The notes under the pieces are model-generated. The model saw only the letters and a list, made by a program, of their open reading frames with translations, was not told where the DNA came from and did not search any database. DNA of 64,000 bases from positions 1,922,001 through 1,986,000 of the forward strand of contig NC_089432.1 of the NCBI RefSeq assembly GCF_026210795.1, read 5' to 3'. The stretch comes from Rhizophagus irregularis (lineage: Eukaryota > Glomeromycota > Glomeromycetes > Glomerales > Glomeraceae). Made by a program: the position numbers and the translations under genes. Shown here piece by piece: positions 24,801 through 35,829 of this stretch (within the stretch, counting starts at the first letter, position 1; each line of letters begins with the position of its first letter).

Positions 24801-27714
24801 ATGGAATATGTTTGTCATCTTTTGCTAAAAGTGTTTTATCATTCGTTAATAATTTTGTTTTCTCCTTATTGATTTTGATATTAGCTAATGAATAAAAATC
24901 ATCTGCTATTGCTAAATTGGCTACTAGGTCATCGATTTTATTAGCAAACCAAGTGGTATCGTCCAGGTATCCAATCAATTTTAACTCTAGTTTTTCTTCA
25001 TGATAATCATCTTTTCGATAAATATTCATCGGGAGCGTTGCATGTAATTTATATCCATCGTATAGGGAATCATTGATGGCGGCGAACATTGGGTCGTAAT
25101 AAATGACCCATAAGAGCGGTGAAATTATTTCTCCTTGAATTATACCCTATTTTAATTCATAAGGATCAGATAAAGTATCAGCTAATATAATTCTATTGTG
25201 ATGTCCTATAAAAAGATTTTCTATAAACTTGATTATATTAGGGGGTATGTTAATTCTTTTTAAAGCTAACGAAAGCAAGGGAATATCTATTCTATCGTAA
25301 GCCTTACTAAGATCTTGGAGTAAAAGATATAACGGGTTATTTGTATCTTTTTGATGTTCTATAATAGATTGAATGTATAAAATAATTTCATTGCAAGATG
25401 CTCCTTGTACACCTGCTTGATTATTATGTTGGAGAATGTTATTCGTGCTTAAATATAAATTAAGTCTCGAATTAATAATTTTAACTAAAAGTTTGCGAAA
25501 ACAATCTAATAATATAATAGGACGCGTATGATTAATATCGTAGTTCCACCAAGTGGGTTTTGGAATTGGATAAAGGAGAGCGAGTTTAAATTGATCTGGA
25601 GTAACTTCATTGATAAGTATATAATTAAAAAGTAATAAAATGACTTCTAAAATTTGTAAAAGTAATTGTTTAATAATTTCATAGCTGATCTTATTAGGTC
25701 CAGCAGACTTTTTTGTCGGTAAATCTTTAATTGCTTCCTGCAACTCGTCCATTGTGATCAATCTATTTAATTTGTTAATATTTTCTTGTGATGCTACATT
25801 AATAGGCGTATATATAGACTTCCAGGGCTCACGTAAAGGTGATGATGGATCATAAGATAAAGGTGATTGTATTACTTTACCAATGTTGCTGAAATGGTCT
25901 ATTGCTTTTTCTTCTATTTCATCCTTATCTGTTGTAAAAGTTGTGATATCGTATTCATCTTTAAATATTAATTTGTCCATTTTGATTTTTTCTGGCACTC
26001 GGTCTAATAAAGATGTTAACATCCTTTTCTGGTTTAGTCTTAGATCATCGTCACGTCTATTAATAAATTTTTCTATTTTGTTTTTTTGAAAATGACTAAT
26101 TTGTTCATTTAATGAATTATTAATGAATGTTTTGATTTTAATTAAAGTATTCAAAATAGTTAAATAATAAGGAGCAGTCAAAAAAGTTGGCCACACGACA
26201 TCACGTGTATTAATTGATAAATTTCGTAAGTCTAAATTTGAAACGATTCTTTTTAATCGATTTAATTTTTTAGGTCCCTCCCAAAAAGTGGTATCATAGA
26301 AATAATATCATGATCGATGTGTTTTAGGATTAAAATAATTTTCTAATCTATTAATAAGGGATGCTATATAATAAAGATCATTTTCTAAAATTCTAATCGA
26401 ATAAGAATAAGTGTATTGATGCATGTTTTGTTTAATTATAGGAAATCCTATAGCGTTTATAGCTTTGTGAATACTTTGTACTATGTTTTCAAAAACAATG
26501 TTGACATGTTTTTGTGGGTTAATGTGTGTTTGGGAACGTGTCGAAATTGATTGAAAATTATTCCATACGAAATTTTTAAAGTCTACCCACTGTTCTTTTG
26601 TTATTTTTTTATAATTATATCTTTCATTATGAGAAAGTGAATTCTTTTTACACATTTCAATTTCATTGAGAGAATCGTTTAAAATATTTTGATTAGGGGA
26701 ATAAAAAAATTTGTTGTTCAAAGTGATCACTATTAATCGGTGATCAGTACATATTGGTTCAGTAGCTATAGTACCAAATAAACAATGTGGTAAAAAGTTT
26801 GGTGAAACAAAAATAATATCAATATAAGACGTATTTTCAGAGGTATTGCTAAAGGTATAAGATGGTGTATCATTAAAAAATTTGACAATGTCTTTGAAGC
26901 GATTATTTTTAAGGATGGTTAAAATGTTTTTGTGATAATACGCTGAAGTCGCGTGATTAGAATTTATAGGGTCGTCTAATTGAACATTTGTAAAAGTTGA
27001 ATTTGATTTATGAGGATTTATATTAAAATCTCCCATGATTATAGTTTTTTTGTAATTATTTTTTGTAAAGAAATAAGTTTTTAAATAAGAAATAATCTCT
27101 TTTAAAGTTGATTCGTTGTCTTTAGCAGATGTAATAGGTGGTAAATATAAGCCTATTATATGTAGTTGTTCTTGTTTTTTGAAAAAGAAAGTAACATGTA
27201 ATAATCGACCAGGAATATGATCGATCCTTTGAATGTGTTTGTATAAAAGGGAGGAAATTATACACGAAACACCACTAGCAGAATGATCAATTGCAGGGTT
27301 GTGTACAATGTAAAAATTTTTGTGTTCTTTGTGTTTTGTAGGGTACGATAATTTAATAGGATTTAATTTTTTGTTTGACTTGTTCTTAGAGTCTTTTAGA
27401 TGTGTTTCTGTTAAAAATAAGAAATGAATGTCGGCCTCAATCATATATGAAATTAAATCTCTTTTTTTCTTTTCAAAGGATCCTTGTAAATTTAAAGTTG
27501 CAAAATTAATGTGCGAATGTGAATTAAAAGAAGAAAAATAAGAAGAATTATTTTTTTGATTTTTATAATTATTATAATAATTTTTTTTGTAGTTTTTTAG
27601 ATTTTGTGAATTATTTTGAGAATAAGAAAGAGAAGGAGATAAAGAAAATAAAGAATTTGAATCAGTGATCAGGTTTAGAGGCTGATCGGTATTATTAATA
27701 TTGTTGTCCATCAT
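21835..27714 (-). pseudogene. LINE ORF2: endonuclease, reverse transcriptase, RNase H; two in-frame stops
   Basis: One frame of 1960 codons with a TGA (26308-26310) and a TAG (25147-25149). Residues ~70-325: EEP endonuclease (NFATLNLQG, LTETHL, MGDFNINPH, CTDHRLIVI) that nicks the target. Residues ~640-950: reverse transcriptase, with motif A LLLQDLSKAYDRID and motif C YLDD (near 915). Residues ~1465-1600: RNase H (FYTDGSL, RAEIFAIL, IFTDSQCA, VQAHSGNTYNDIAD), all four acidic positions visible. Near 1725: CFLCSNSTETNEHFWTC, a CxxC..HxxxC zinc finger common after LINE RTs. Both stops can arise by one C-to-T change (CGA to TGA, CAG to TAG). Starts 48 nt after the ORF1 stop. Confidence 0.92.
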
Positions 27715-27762
27715 TAGTCCACCCTGATAGTTTGAGAGATATATACTTGTACTGAATGGAAT

Positions 27763-30114
27763 TTAACGGACAAGGGATTTTATATATCCTGTAAATCCTT
27801 TGCTTTGTTCTTGTGATGAAACGTCATTGTCTTGATCGTGGTTATTGTATTCGTTGCCGTATTGACTTAAACGCTCTTCTTGTGATATATCTTCAGTTTC
27901 ATTATTATAAGATGCAGAAGAAGGTGTATGTAAGGATGATGAACTACCATAATTTTCGTCCCATCCTTCATTCGGTTGTGAATTAGCGTTATAATATTCG
28001 CTATTAATCATTTCATGATGTTCTTGATTGTAGTTATTGAACTGGTATATTTTGTGTTGTGGCGTATTGTATTGTTGGTATGATGGCGAAATTCTTCCTT
28101 CTTTGGAATTTCGTCTTGGTTGGTTCGATTGCATTTGAGGATTCAGATTTTGTTCAGGGATGTATTGTATTTGTAACTGCTCTTCTTGGTGATGATATTC
28201 TTGAGGTTGATGGTGTGATTGTCCTTTGACTGCAATTAAAATTTCTTTGAGTTGAGCGTCTTTAACAATATCTCTTTCAGACATAGTCTGTTGGAAATTA
28301 ACCATTTTATCCATGGATTCTTTAACGTAATTATTGTGTGCGGAGACTTCTTTCGCAAATACTTTAAGTTGTTCAATTTCTTTTTTTTGATCGTCTACCT
28401 GTTTTTCTAAATCTTTAATCATTTTTTCAGCCCATTTCATTTTGTCATTTAAGGTAGCAATATCGAAAGAAATTTGAGTTGAGTTACAATCGTTGTTATT
28501 GTTATTATTATTTGGTTGATTGTTGATATTCTGTCTAGGGCGTGTAGGAGAAATTGGTTGATTGTTATAAATCATTTGGCGTTGGGCCCATTGTTGTTGT
28601 TGGTTTGAGTTTCTATTGGTTGGTTGATTAGGTTTGGTTGATGTTTTTGAAATTTTTTGTCTATTGAAATCTTCATTGATCTTCATAAGAGATCCATAAT
28701 TTTCCGATATGCTTTTACTAACCACTATTTTGGCAGTGTTACGAGGGATATTGATGGGTTTGAAGAATTTTTGTCCATTAGGCGAAGTAGTATGTTCAGA
28801 GTTGCATTCTTGTATCATGTGTTCAGGTGAGCCACATTGTATACAAGTTTTAACGTTATTATCAAGTGGAATAATATATAATGATGTATTGAATGCGGTG
28901 ATTTTTTTAATTTTATCTTCAAAATTTTTGGGATCAACCATGACGTATGCTATTTTAGAACAAAATCTAGTCTTGGCTTTGGGAATTGAACAAGTTTCTC
29001 CATTTATGAGGGTTATTATTTTAGTCATATCTTTTACGTTCGTATTATTAGGAAGACCAGTTATTTTATATCCTTTTGACGTACGTTTTAAGTAAGCCTC
29101 GTGATTATTGTTAGTTGGTAAGATTCTAATGTTAAAATCTTCAATATCTAAGGACCATCCTTTGTCCATTAAGTATTTAGCACCTGCTGCAGTTTTGAAT
29201 TCAATATATACTGTCTTATATTGTGGTAGTTTGGGGGCAAATCTGCCGTTTCTACGGCCTTGGTTGTTATTTCTGTATCGTTTCATTTCAAACTCAAATT
29301 TCTGTATAAGTTTTTTTTCATTTGAGTGAAAATTTTTGATTTCTTTTCCAGTTATATTAATTATGTTTTTTAAGAGTGCTTCAGTTTCATAAAATATCGG
29401 AACATCTATTAGTTTAACTGAATTTTTTGCTTGATTTTCTACATCTCTTTGTATATATGCCTCAATGTTTGAGGAGTCGTATGGGTGTATAATAGCATTT
29501 AAAATAAGGTGACGTTTACTAACGTATTTTTCAAAAATTTCTTTTCTAGAAAATTCTATAATAAAGACTGTGAGGTATTGGTGTTTTTCCCAATTGATTT
29601 TATTGATATCATTAATATGGTTGGAAAATGCGTCCCTTATTTTTTTTCTTATCTCGAAGTTATTTCCTTCATTTGGAAATTGATCTTTTGCGATGAAAAC
29701 TGAAAAAGATTCTGTGGCTGAATTTTGTGTTTCAGAGTCGTTATAGTCAATTTGTTCAATTTGTAATGTCTCCGTTGCTTTTCCTTTATTGGGATTAGAG
29801 TTATTGTGTTGATCACTCAAAGGAGTAATATTTTCTTTGTCTGTTTCCATTGGTTCACTTGTAGATCCTTTGTTTAAGTCATGTGATACTGATGATTGAG
29901 ACGAAGAAGAATTTTTTTCAAATTCTATTTCCATTGCTTCTGTATTATCAAGAGTTTCTATGTTTCTAATCTTATTGGGCCTATTAAATTCTTCGTTTAT
30001 TGTGTTGTTTTGTATATCTTTATCAACAGAATAAACTTCTTTAACAATTTCAGAGTCGTCTAAAGATCTTTTATCAGCTGTTTTAGCTTTTGAACGAGTA
30101 GTAATATTTGACAT
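27763..30114 (-). CDS. LINE ORF1 protein (RNA-binding, zinc knuckle, coiled coil)
   Basis: 783 residues, open from ATG at 30114 to the stop. A CCHC knuckle CIQCGSPEHMIQEC lies near residue 420, followed by a Q/N-rich stretch and a coiled coil (KMKWAEKMIKDLEKQVDDQ..) near residues 555-610. The N-terminus is acidic and S/T-rich, and a basic region (RRNGRFAPK) precedes a fold that may be RRM-like (TVYIEFKTAAGAKYL). LINE ORF1 proteins coat the element RNA. It is first in the 5'-ORF1-ORF2-3' order and shows no stop, so it may still be expressed. Confidence 0.85.
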   Translation of the reverse strand: MSNITTRSKAKTADKRSLDDSEIVKEVYSVDKDIQNNTINEEFNRPNKIRNIETLDNTEAMEIEFEKNSSSSQSSVSHDLNKGSTSEPMETDKENITPLSDQHNNSNPNKGKATETLQIEQIDYNDSETQNSATESFSVFIAKDQFPNEGNNFEIRKKIRDAFSNHINDINKINWEKHQYLTVFIIEFSRKEIFEKYVSKRHLILNAIIHPYDSSNIEAYIQRDVENQAKNSVKLIDVPIFYETEALLKNIINITGKEIKNFHSNEKKLIQKFEFEMKRYRNNNQGRRNGRFAPKLPQYKTVYIEFKTAAGAKYLMDKGWSLDIEDFNIRILPTNNNHEAYLKRTSKGYKITGLPNNTNVKDMTKIITLINGETCSIPKAKTRFCSKIAYVMVDPKNFEDKIKKITAFNTSLYIIPLDNNVKTCIQCGSPEHMIQECNSEHTTSPNGQKFFKPINIPRNTAKIVVSKSISENYGSLMKINEDFNRQKISKTSTKPNQPTNRNSNQQQQWAQRQMIYNNQPISPTRPRQNINNQPNNNNNNNDCNSTQISFDIATLNDKMKWAEKMIKDLEKQVDDQKKEIEQLKVFAKEVSAHNNYVKESMDKMVNFQQTMSERDIVKDAQLKEILIAVKGQSHHQPQEYHHQEEQLQIQYIPEQNLNPQMQSNQPRRNSKEGRISPSYQQYNTPQHKIYQFNNYNQEHHEMINSEYYNANSQPNEGWDENYGSSSSLHTPSSASYNNETEDISQEERLSQYGNEYNNHDQDNDVSSQEQSKGFTGYIKSLVR

Positions 30115-30292
30115 GATTGTAAAATATTAAAATGTATATTTTTATATCAAAAATAAAACTTTTTTATGCCGAGGAGTGTGATTTTGTAATAAAATTTATG
30201 GGTTAAAAATATAGTTAAACTGTAAAATCAAAATTTTCTTTCACTAATTTTTTGGTCTGAGCGATCGGCAGAAAAAGTTTTTTTTTTTCACT
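30115..30292 (-). promoter_or_regulatory. LINE 5' leader (likely internal promoter region)
   Basis: The 178 nt between the 14-bp duplication and the ORF1 start. LINEs normally start transcription from inside their 5' end. No specific promoter motif is recognisable. The presence of a leader indicates the copy is not 5'-truncated. Confidence 0.5.
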
Positions 30293-30316
30293 TGTTTTTT
30301 TAAGATAATGCTTCTT
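30293..30316 (-). pseudogene. Eight-codon middle piece of the Tc1 transposase
   Basis: Reads KKHYLKKT in frame with both larger pieces. It is stranded between the LINE (ending 30292) and the 5' LTR (starting 30321); the GCGT at 30317-30320 is the Gypsy target duplication. It shows that LINE and Gypsy entered the same gene only about 10-24 bp apart. Confidence 0.9.
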
Positions 30317-30320
30317 GCGT

Positions 30321-31012
30321 TGTAACCTGAGAAATCAGGATAATCACATGAGCGGATGAATAAAAGACCGAATGGAACAAGGATAAATAATTAACCGATG
30401 GATAAATAATTAGCCGAAGGATAAATAATTAACTGATAAAATAATATTTATAGTTTAGTTTAGTTTAGTCACGAGATAGTCATATGATAATACATCTTTA
30501 TTTTCTTATTATTCTTAAATTTTTATTAGTAGAAAAGTTAGAAATAGTAGAAATAATTTTCTTAAAAATGTATAAATATAGGTGGGATTCGTTAGGAATT
30601 TCGCAGTCAGTTTTTGACTCAAATTTAATAAAACAAATATTAATTATTAAAAGTTATCTTGAATATGCTCATTGTACGCTTGAGAATTAATTAATATTAT
30701 ATTATTAAGTCCAGAAAAGTAAAGAAAAGGAAGTTATTCTCATTTCATTGTATGAAATAAGAAGTTAGGAGAACTCTCGCAGTTTATAAGAAATAAAGTG
30801 GTAATATTTGAAAGAATAAATATTACATAAAGAATAATATTTTGGGAATATTATGAATGAGTGGTAGTATTTGAAAGAATAAATATTATGAATATATGAG
30901 AAAGAAAGTGAGAAGTTAAGAGAAAAATAAAATCTAAACCAAGCAGAATAACGAGAAATAAAGTTGTAATGAGAAAGATGTGTTTATCCACGGGTGGCAG
31001 ATGTGGGTGACA
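30321..31012 (+). repeat. 5' LTR of the Gypsy element
   Basis: 692 bp, starts TGTAACCTGAG and ends GGGTGACA. Compared with the 3' LTR (same length, no indels seen) I count roughly 13 differences, nearly all transitions, so about 98 percent identity. A short ORF at 30484-30690 recurs in the other LTR and is probably not a gene. Confidence 0.95.
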
Positions 31013-32425
31013 ATTTGGTGCATGCTTCCGAGAAAGGAAATGATTGACTGTGTGTCATCATTCTGACTATCGTCATATAGTCAGGTACCTGTGCGGTATT
31101 CCTAGAGGATCTGGACTTGAGTATAAAAAGAAAAAGTTATTAAGTGTACAATGAGAAATAAAAGAAGTACAAGTAATGAAGGATAATCAAAGCATGTGTT
31201 GCTTGTGATTAGGAGATTTATCAGGAAATTATGAAGTTTATTATGAAAAGTAAAGAAGTATATGCTAGTATGAAAAAGGACTAACATGAAATGAAAGAAA
31301 AATACACTAAACGATGTATAAACCTGATAAATAAGAAACAAAAAGTTGTTAATGACAAACCTAGAAACTACCATACTTCGATGTGAAGGTAGAGGTAAGC
31401 CTAGTATAGGTTATTGAAAGTAAAAGGAGATAATTCTATAAGAGTTATTGGAGTTAAGTTAGTCATAATAATTGACTATAGAAGAAAATAAGACCGTATC
31501 AAGATTTCACGGCAGGAAAGTAAATCTAATAAAAGAAATAATGCAAAAGTTGCGGGTGAACTATAAACCCAAGAGGTTGCATGGGAACCTTACAAGAAAA
31601 ACACTAGTGGTTATGTGGGAACCTTTAAAACACTATAGGATTGTAAGTTGTGGGTTAAGCTGTAATAAACCCTCTGGATTGTAAGTTGCGGGTTAAACTG
31701 TAAGAAACTTTCCATTATCATTATTATTATTGTACGTTGTGGGTAAAGTGGTGTTAAACCCTCATATTAGTTTATTTTTGAAGAACTTGCTGGTCAAGTA
31801 AGAGAATGATAATAGCAATGTAAGAAATTATAAATTGAAATAAAGGAAATGACGTTGTTAAAAGAACTTAATAAATAAATGTTGTAAAGTAAATTGTGTG
31901 AATGCGCAGTAGGTACCAGATGTGTCTGGCACTTGAATAAATTTCAGAGCGCAGTAAAACACATATAGACCTCCCTGGTCTGAGGAGATTGTGGACTTAG
32001 ATTATTTTCAGAAAAATAAAGTTAGTATATGAGAATATAGACCTCCCCAGAGCTGAGGAGATTACATAAGAATATTATGTAAGAAGTCACATGAGTAATA
32101 CAAATCATATGAATTATAAAAAGTAGGTTACACAAAGCGCAGTAAAGTGATGAAAACAATAAAATAATACATACCTTGATGCGGTGGAATAAAAATAAAA
32201 TGCGAGAAATTGAAATTTAAAAGGAAAGGGGGTGTATTTATAATTTTTGGAGTGATACAGATCACGTGTTGAGAAAGTAAATGAAATGAAATTAGAAGAA
32301 GTATGAGAAATACATGTAATAAATAAAGAAATAAAATATTTAAAATAAGTTATAAAAAGTACGAATTTATATTGTAAAAAGAATAAAAGTGTAATTATAT
32401 GTTGAAAATAAAATAAGGCATTAAA
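31013..32425 (+). other. Gypsy 5' leader with probable primer binding site
   Basis: Directly after the LTR, TGGTGCATGCTTCCGAG (31016-31032) starts with TGG as a primer binding site does (complement of a tRNA 3' CCA). The ~1.4-kb leader has direct repeats: GTAAGTTGTGGGTTAAGCTG-like words at 31640-31760 and TATAGACCTCCC..CTGAGGAGATT at about 31965-31992 and 32037-32064. These may be packaging or translation-control structures. No coding region is convincing. Confidence 0.55.
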
Positions 32426-32687
32426 ATGGAGATACCAATATTTTATGGTGTAATAGGAGAAAATCCAAAAGAATGGACGAATCAAGTAGAAAAATATCTG
32501 TCAAAGATAGGAATTAAAGACGATAAAAGAATATTTGAAATTGCGAAGACACATTTGTTAGGAAATGCGTTACAATGGGTTTGAAAATGAGGGAATGTGT
32601 ATTGCAGATTGGGATAAAAATAAGATCAAATGGTTGAATTTAAAATTTAGAATAATTGATAGATATTCGAGTGATAATAGAAGCTGA
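32426..32687 (+). pseudogene. Degenerate extra Gag-like segment upstream of the main gag
   Basis: ATG at 32426 opens MEIPIFYGVIGENPKEW.., with the FYG..W..A..L.GNALQW spacing of the retrotransposon Gag domain. It stops at 32581-32583, and a shifted frame continues (ADWDKNKIKWLNLKFRIIDRY) to a TGA at 32685-32687. It parallels FYGKEEEDVSDW..LRGAAAQWY in the real gag (35340-35830) but is clearly diverged, so it may be a gag remnant from a related element. Confidence 0.6.
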
Positions 32688-32756
32688 GTAATCGATTATT
32701 ATAAAAGTAGAAGAAAATGAATAATGACAAAATAAAATAATAACAAATAAGAAATT

Positions 32757-32963
32757 TTGAATAAAATACGAGAAATGGAAACAACGATATTTGAAAATAT
32801 AAATGGAAAAGGTTTTATCAGAATAGACGGTGAAGTAAAATGTAAATATTGCGAGAAAATAGAGAATGTAACGTTACAAGAAATTAATTATTTTGAAGTC
32901 AGGGAAGAAAGCGAAGAAAGTTTAAGAAACAAAATAGAAACGTTATGTAAAGAATACTTTTGA
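32757..32963 (+). CDS. Small Cys-containing ORF in the Gypsy leader
   Basis: 68 residues with KCKYCEK; after the TGA the same frame continues with HEERCEHKN, so an original CxxC..HxxxxC zinc-binding unit may have been split by the stop. The initiation codon is uncertain (first in-frame codon before MET is TTG/AAT; a clear ATG lies at 32775). It resembles nothing I can name. It is probably a relic of the extra 5' gag region. Confidence 0.35.
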   Translation: MNKIREMETTIFENINGKGFIRIDGEVKCKYCEKIENVTLQEINYFEVREESEESLRNKIETLCKEYF

Positions 32964-33512
32964 AAAGGAATGAAATATCTTAATGAACATGAAGAAAGAT
33001 GTGAACACAAAAATATGAATATATTGCGAATGGGAGAATGCAAAATAGCTGCATATAGGAATAATCAGAAAATCTATGAACAGACAGAATATAGAAATTG
33101 AAGAGTAAGATGAATATTAAGGGATGAAATAAATATATGAAAAGACGTTAGAAGATAACGGGTGAAATAAAAGGATATTATAAGAAGAGTAATAAGTGTA
33201 ATGAAGTTAAGCGGTTAAGATAGAAACACAGGAAATATGTAAATAATAAGAATTTAGGGACAAATAATTGTCCAGAAAGACATTAAACTAATTAGGAATT
33301 AATGAAGTTAGAAGAATATCAAGTTATGAGTAATAGAAGACTATGTAATAAAAGATGTAATAGAGAAATGTAATAAGAAGTCATGTACATGAGAATGTAA
33401 AGAAATAAAGATTGAAGTAATAAATGAATAATTATATGAATAAAATATAAATAAGTTGAAAATACGAAATGAAATCATTTTACAAGTGAATAAATAAATA
33501 GAATAAGTTAAA

Positions 33513-34103
33513 ATGTCTGATATATATGATGAATTGGAAGAGATTAAGAATAGACATGAAATAGAGAAACATAATGAATCGAGAGAAGAATATCAAGTAG
33601 ATCCTTCATGCCTAAAATGTTATAGTACTGATGAAATAGAGATAGGAGATTGGTTTAAAAGATTTTGGAAGATTTTTCAAAAAGTAATATTAGAAGCAAT
33701 GAGATATAACAGAAATACATATGTAAAATTAATGGAGTACATAATACTAACAAGAAAGGATGGGGAAGAAAGTTATCGATCTAGTAAAAAGAAAAGAAAT
33801 AAAGAATTTGAGAAAATGAGAAAAGAAGGAGAAAAACTGTTAGATATAGTTGTAAGGTCAATTAGGTATAGAAATAAATCAGATTACAGAAAAATGGGAA
33901 TTATATCAGTGATAAAAGTGATCTGTGAACATTACATATTGAGTGAAGATAATGAGTTTATATTAGACGATCGAACAGAAGAGAATCTATTAGGAAATAG
34001 GGAATTGTTAACATATAGATATATTATAGAAGATGACGAATTAGATATAAGATTTGCAAAATTTGAAGAATGGGTTAGACGAAATAGAATCAGTAACCAT
34101 TAA
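33513..34103 (+). CDS. Gypsy accessory ORF of unknown function
   Basis: 196 residues, acidic/basic mixed, very Lys/Glu-rich, mostly helical in appearance, with one CLKC. It overlaps the start of the next ORF (34054) in another frame, which looks like an old frameshift joining the two: a single long N-terminal extension of Gag is likely. No recognised domain. Confidence 0.5.
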   Translation: MSDIYDELEEIKNRHEIEKHNESREEYQVDPSCLKCYSTDEIEIGDWFKRFWKIFQKVILEAMRYNRNTYVKLMEYIILTRKDGEESYRSSKKKRNKEFEKMRKEGEKLLDIVVRSIRYRNKSDYRKMGIISVIKVICEHYILSEDNEFILDDRTEENLLGNRELLTYRYIIEDDELDIRFAKFEEWVRRNRISNH

Positions 34104-35829
34104 AAACAAAGGATATGGTACTATGAGATATTTCAAAGAAATATTGCATTTAGAAGAAAATATAGTAGAAGAAGAAAATAGAGAGAAAGTCAAGAAGTTT
34201 CAGAAAAGTATAACATATCAATGGTGGGATATAAATAAATACCCAAGACCATGGATAAATGACGATGTAACAGATAAGATAATAAAGAAAATTGTAGAAA
34301 CTAAAGGTTTTGTTGAAGAATATAGTGATGTAGGAGAACTAGAAAGTTCAGACGATATGGGAGAATTAAGTTCAAATGAAGGAGACGAACATATAGAAAG
34401 AACATATAGAAATTATTGGTTAGAAAATGGTTATAAAATTGATATTGAAGAAATAAGACGAATAATAAATTTCGGAGTGGAATATGAAATAATGAAAACT
34501 AAGGATTTTATGGAGAACTATATGAAAATTAAGGAATTAGATGATGAAGAAATAATCGGAGAACTTAGAAGATGGTATAATATGAATGCCACAGAATGTC
34601 CGTTATGTAACAAAATGATACTGAAGAAAGAAGCAGTAAAATACAATAAAGAATTTACAGGAGAAATATGTAAAAGTTGTTCTGAGAGAGAGGAGAATGA
34701 TGTTAGTGAAGCAGAACTAAGAGTAAAAAGAATACAGAAAATATGTGAAGGAGCAGAAGTTGAAGTAACGGAAGGAGAAATATTACGAATGATAAATATG
34801 GGTTATACAGATGGAGAAATCTTAAATTGGAAGTTTATAAAGTTATTCCAAGAAAATAAGAATGAATTAGAAGGAGTCATAAAAGAAATATTAGATAAAT
34901 ATTTAAAAGAACAAATAGAGACAGAAGAAAACAATGAAGAAGAAGAGGATACAGATGATTCAGAAAAGATTGGAGAAATATTAGATCCAGAAGAATATGA
35001 GATCTGGGAAGAAAATTCTGAAGACTTCAATGAAAACGGAGTCGAAAATAATGAGGAAAATATTATAAATACAGAAAGTTTTGGCTTAAGTCAAAATTCA
35101 GATTCGAATAATTCATTGAATATTAAAGATTCTGATATTGAAAATTCTGATACAGAAAGTGAACTATCCGATTACAACTTACAGGATTTATTTCAGGAGA
35201 ATATATTGTTAAATATGGCAACTGAAGATCAAATGAAAAGAATAGTTGAGAATGCTTTAGGATATCCACCCAATACTTTGGATGGAGTATTAGGGGCAGG
35301 AGCACACTTAGTAAATAGGATTGAAAATGCAGGAAATGAAGCTGGAGGAATAATTAATATACCATTATTTTATGGAAAAGAAGAAGAAGATGTTAGTGAT
35401 TGGATTAGACAATTCGAAGTAGCATTTACGGCAATTGGGAAAGCAGCAGGAACTAATGGCGAAAGACAAGCGGCATATGCAGCAGCACATTTAAGAGGAG
35501 CAGCAGCACAATGGTATAATGAAATGAAAGAAACGAATGCAGGTCATTTAAGGAATTGGGCAGATGCAGATGATGATAATGATTTGAAACATAGAATTAA
35601 AAGAAGATTTACCAGAGAAGATGTTAGAAGAAGAAAAATGTTAGAATTGAGAAAAACTAAACAAGGAATAAATGAAAATGTTGAAGATTATACGAGAAGA
35701 TTTAGACAAGTATTAAGAATAGCGACAAGAGGTCAGGCATTAGCTGACGAATATCAAGTAGATTTTTATATTGAAGGACTAGAAGCAACAGTAGGGTACC
35801 AAGTTAGAAGACAGAACCCAGAAATTTAA
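34054..35829 (+). CDS. Gypsy Gag: long N-terminal extension plus capsid-like domain
   Basis: 591 residues. Around 182-212 a zinc ribbon is visible (CPLC..CKSC). Residues ~285-385 are acidic low-complexity (E, N, S, D). From about residue 430 the retrotransposon Gag fold begins: IPLFYGKEEEDVSDWIRQF, AYAAAHLRGAAAQWY, LKHRIKRRFTRED, VEDYTRRFRQVL. Gag forms the particle that packages element RNA. The frame breaks at 35827-35829 (TAA) because of a one-base shift near 35818, and the remainder continues from 35820 in another frame. The ~430-residue extension before the Gag fold is unusually long for Gypsy. Confidence 0.8.
   Translation: MQNLKNGLDEIESVTIKNKGYGTMRYFKEILHLEENIVEEENREKVKKFQKSITYQWWDINKYPRPWINDDVTDKIIKKIVETKGFVEEYSDVGELESSDDMGELSSNEGDEHIERTYRNYWLENGYKIDIEEIRRIINFGVEYEIMKTKDFMENYMKIKELDDEEIIGELRRWYNMNATECPLCNKMILKKEAVKYNKEFTGEICKSCSEREENDVSEAELRVKRIQKICEGAEVEVTEGEILRMINMGYTDGEILNWKFIKLFQENKNELEGVIKEILDKYLKEQIETEENNEEEEDTDDSEKIGEILDPEEYEIWEENSEDFNENGVENNEENIINTESFGLSQNSDSNNSLNIKDSDIENSDTESELSDYNLQDLFQENILLNMATEDQMKRIVENALGYPPNTLDGVLGAGAHLVNRIENAGNEAGGIINIPLFYGKEEEDVSDWIRQFEVAFTAIGKAAGTNGERQAAYAAAHLRGAAAQWYNEMKETNAGHLRNWADADDDNDLKHRIKRRFTREDVRRRKMLELRKTKQGINENVEDYTRRFRQVLRIATRGQALADEYQVDFYIEGLEATVGYQVRRQNPEI

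Larger units (their letters stand above)
21513..30292 (-). mobile_element. Full-length LINE (EEP endonuclease, RT, RNase H), 14-bp TSD
   Basis: TGTTTTTTTAAGAT occurs at 21499-21512 and 30293-30306, flanking 8.78 kb. On the minus strand it has a 178-nt 5' leader, ORF1 (zinc knuckle, coiled coil), ORF2 (endonuclease, RT, RNase H, zinc finger), a 3' UTR and an A-rich tail (AATAAAATAAAATAAATAAA) at the duplication. The order with a C-terminal RNase H fits the I/Tad1-like part of the LINE tree. Only two in-frame stops spoil ORF2. Confidence 0.92.

Noticed and set aside
30484-30690. 68-codon ORF present twice (also 45663-45869)
   Set aside because: It is inside both LTRs and duplicated with them; no motif.
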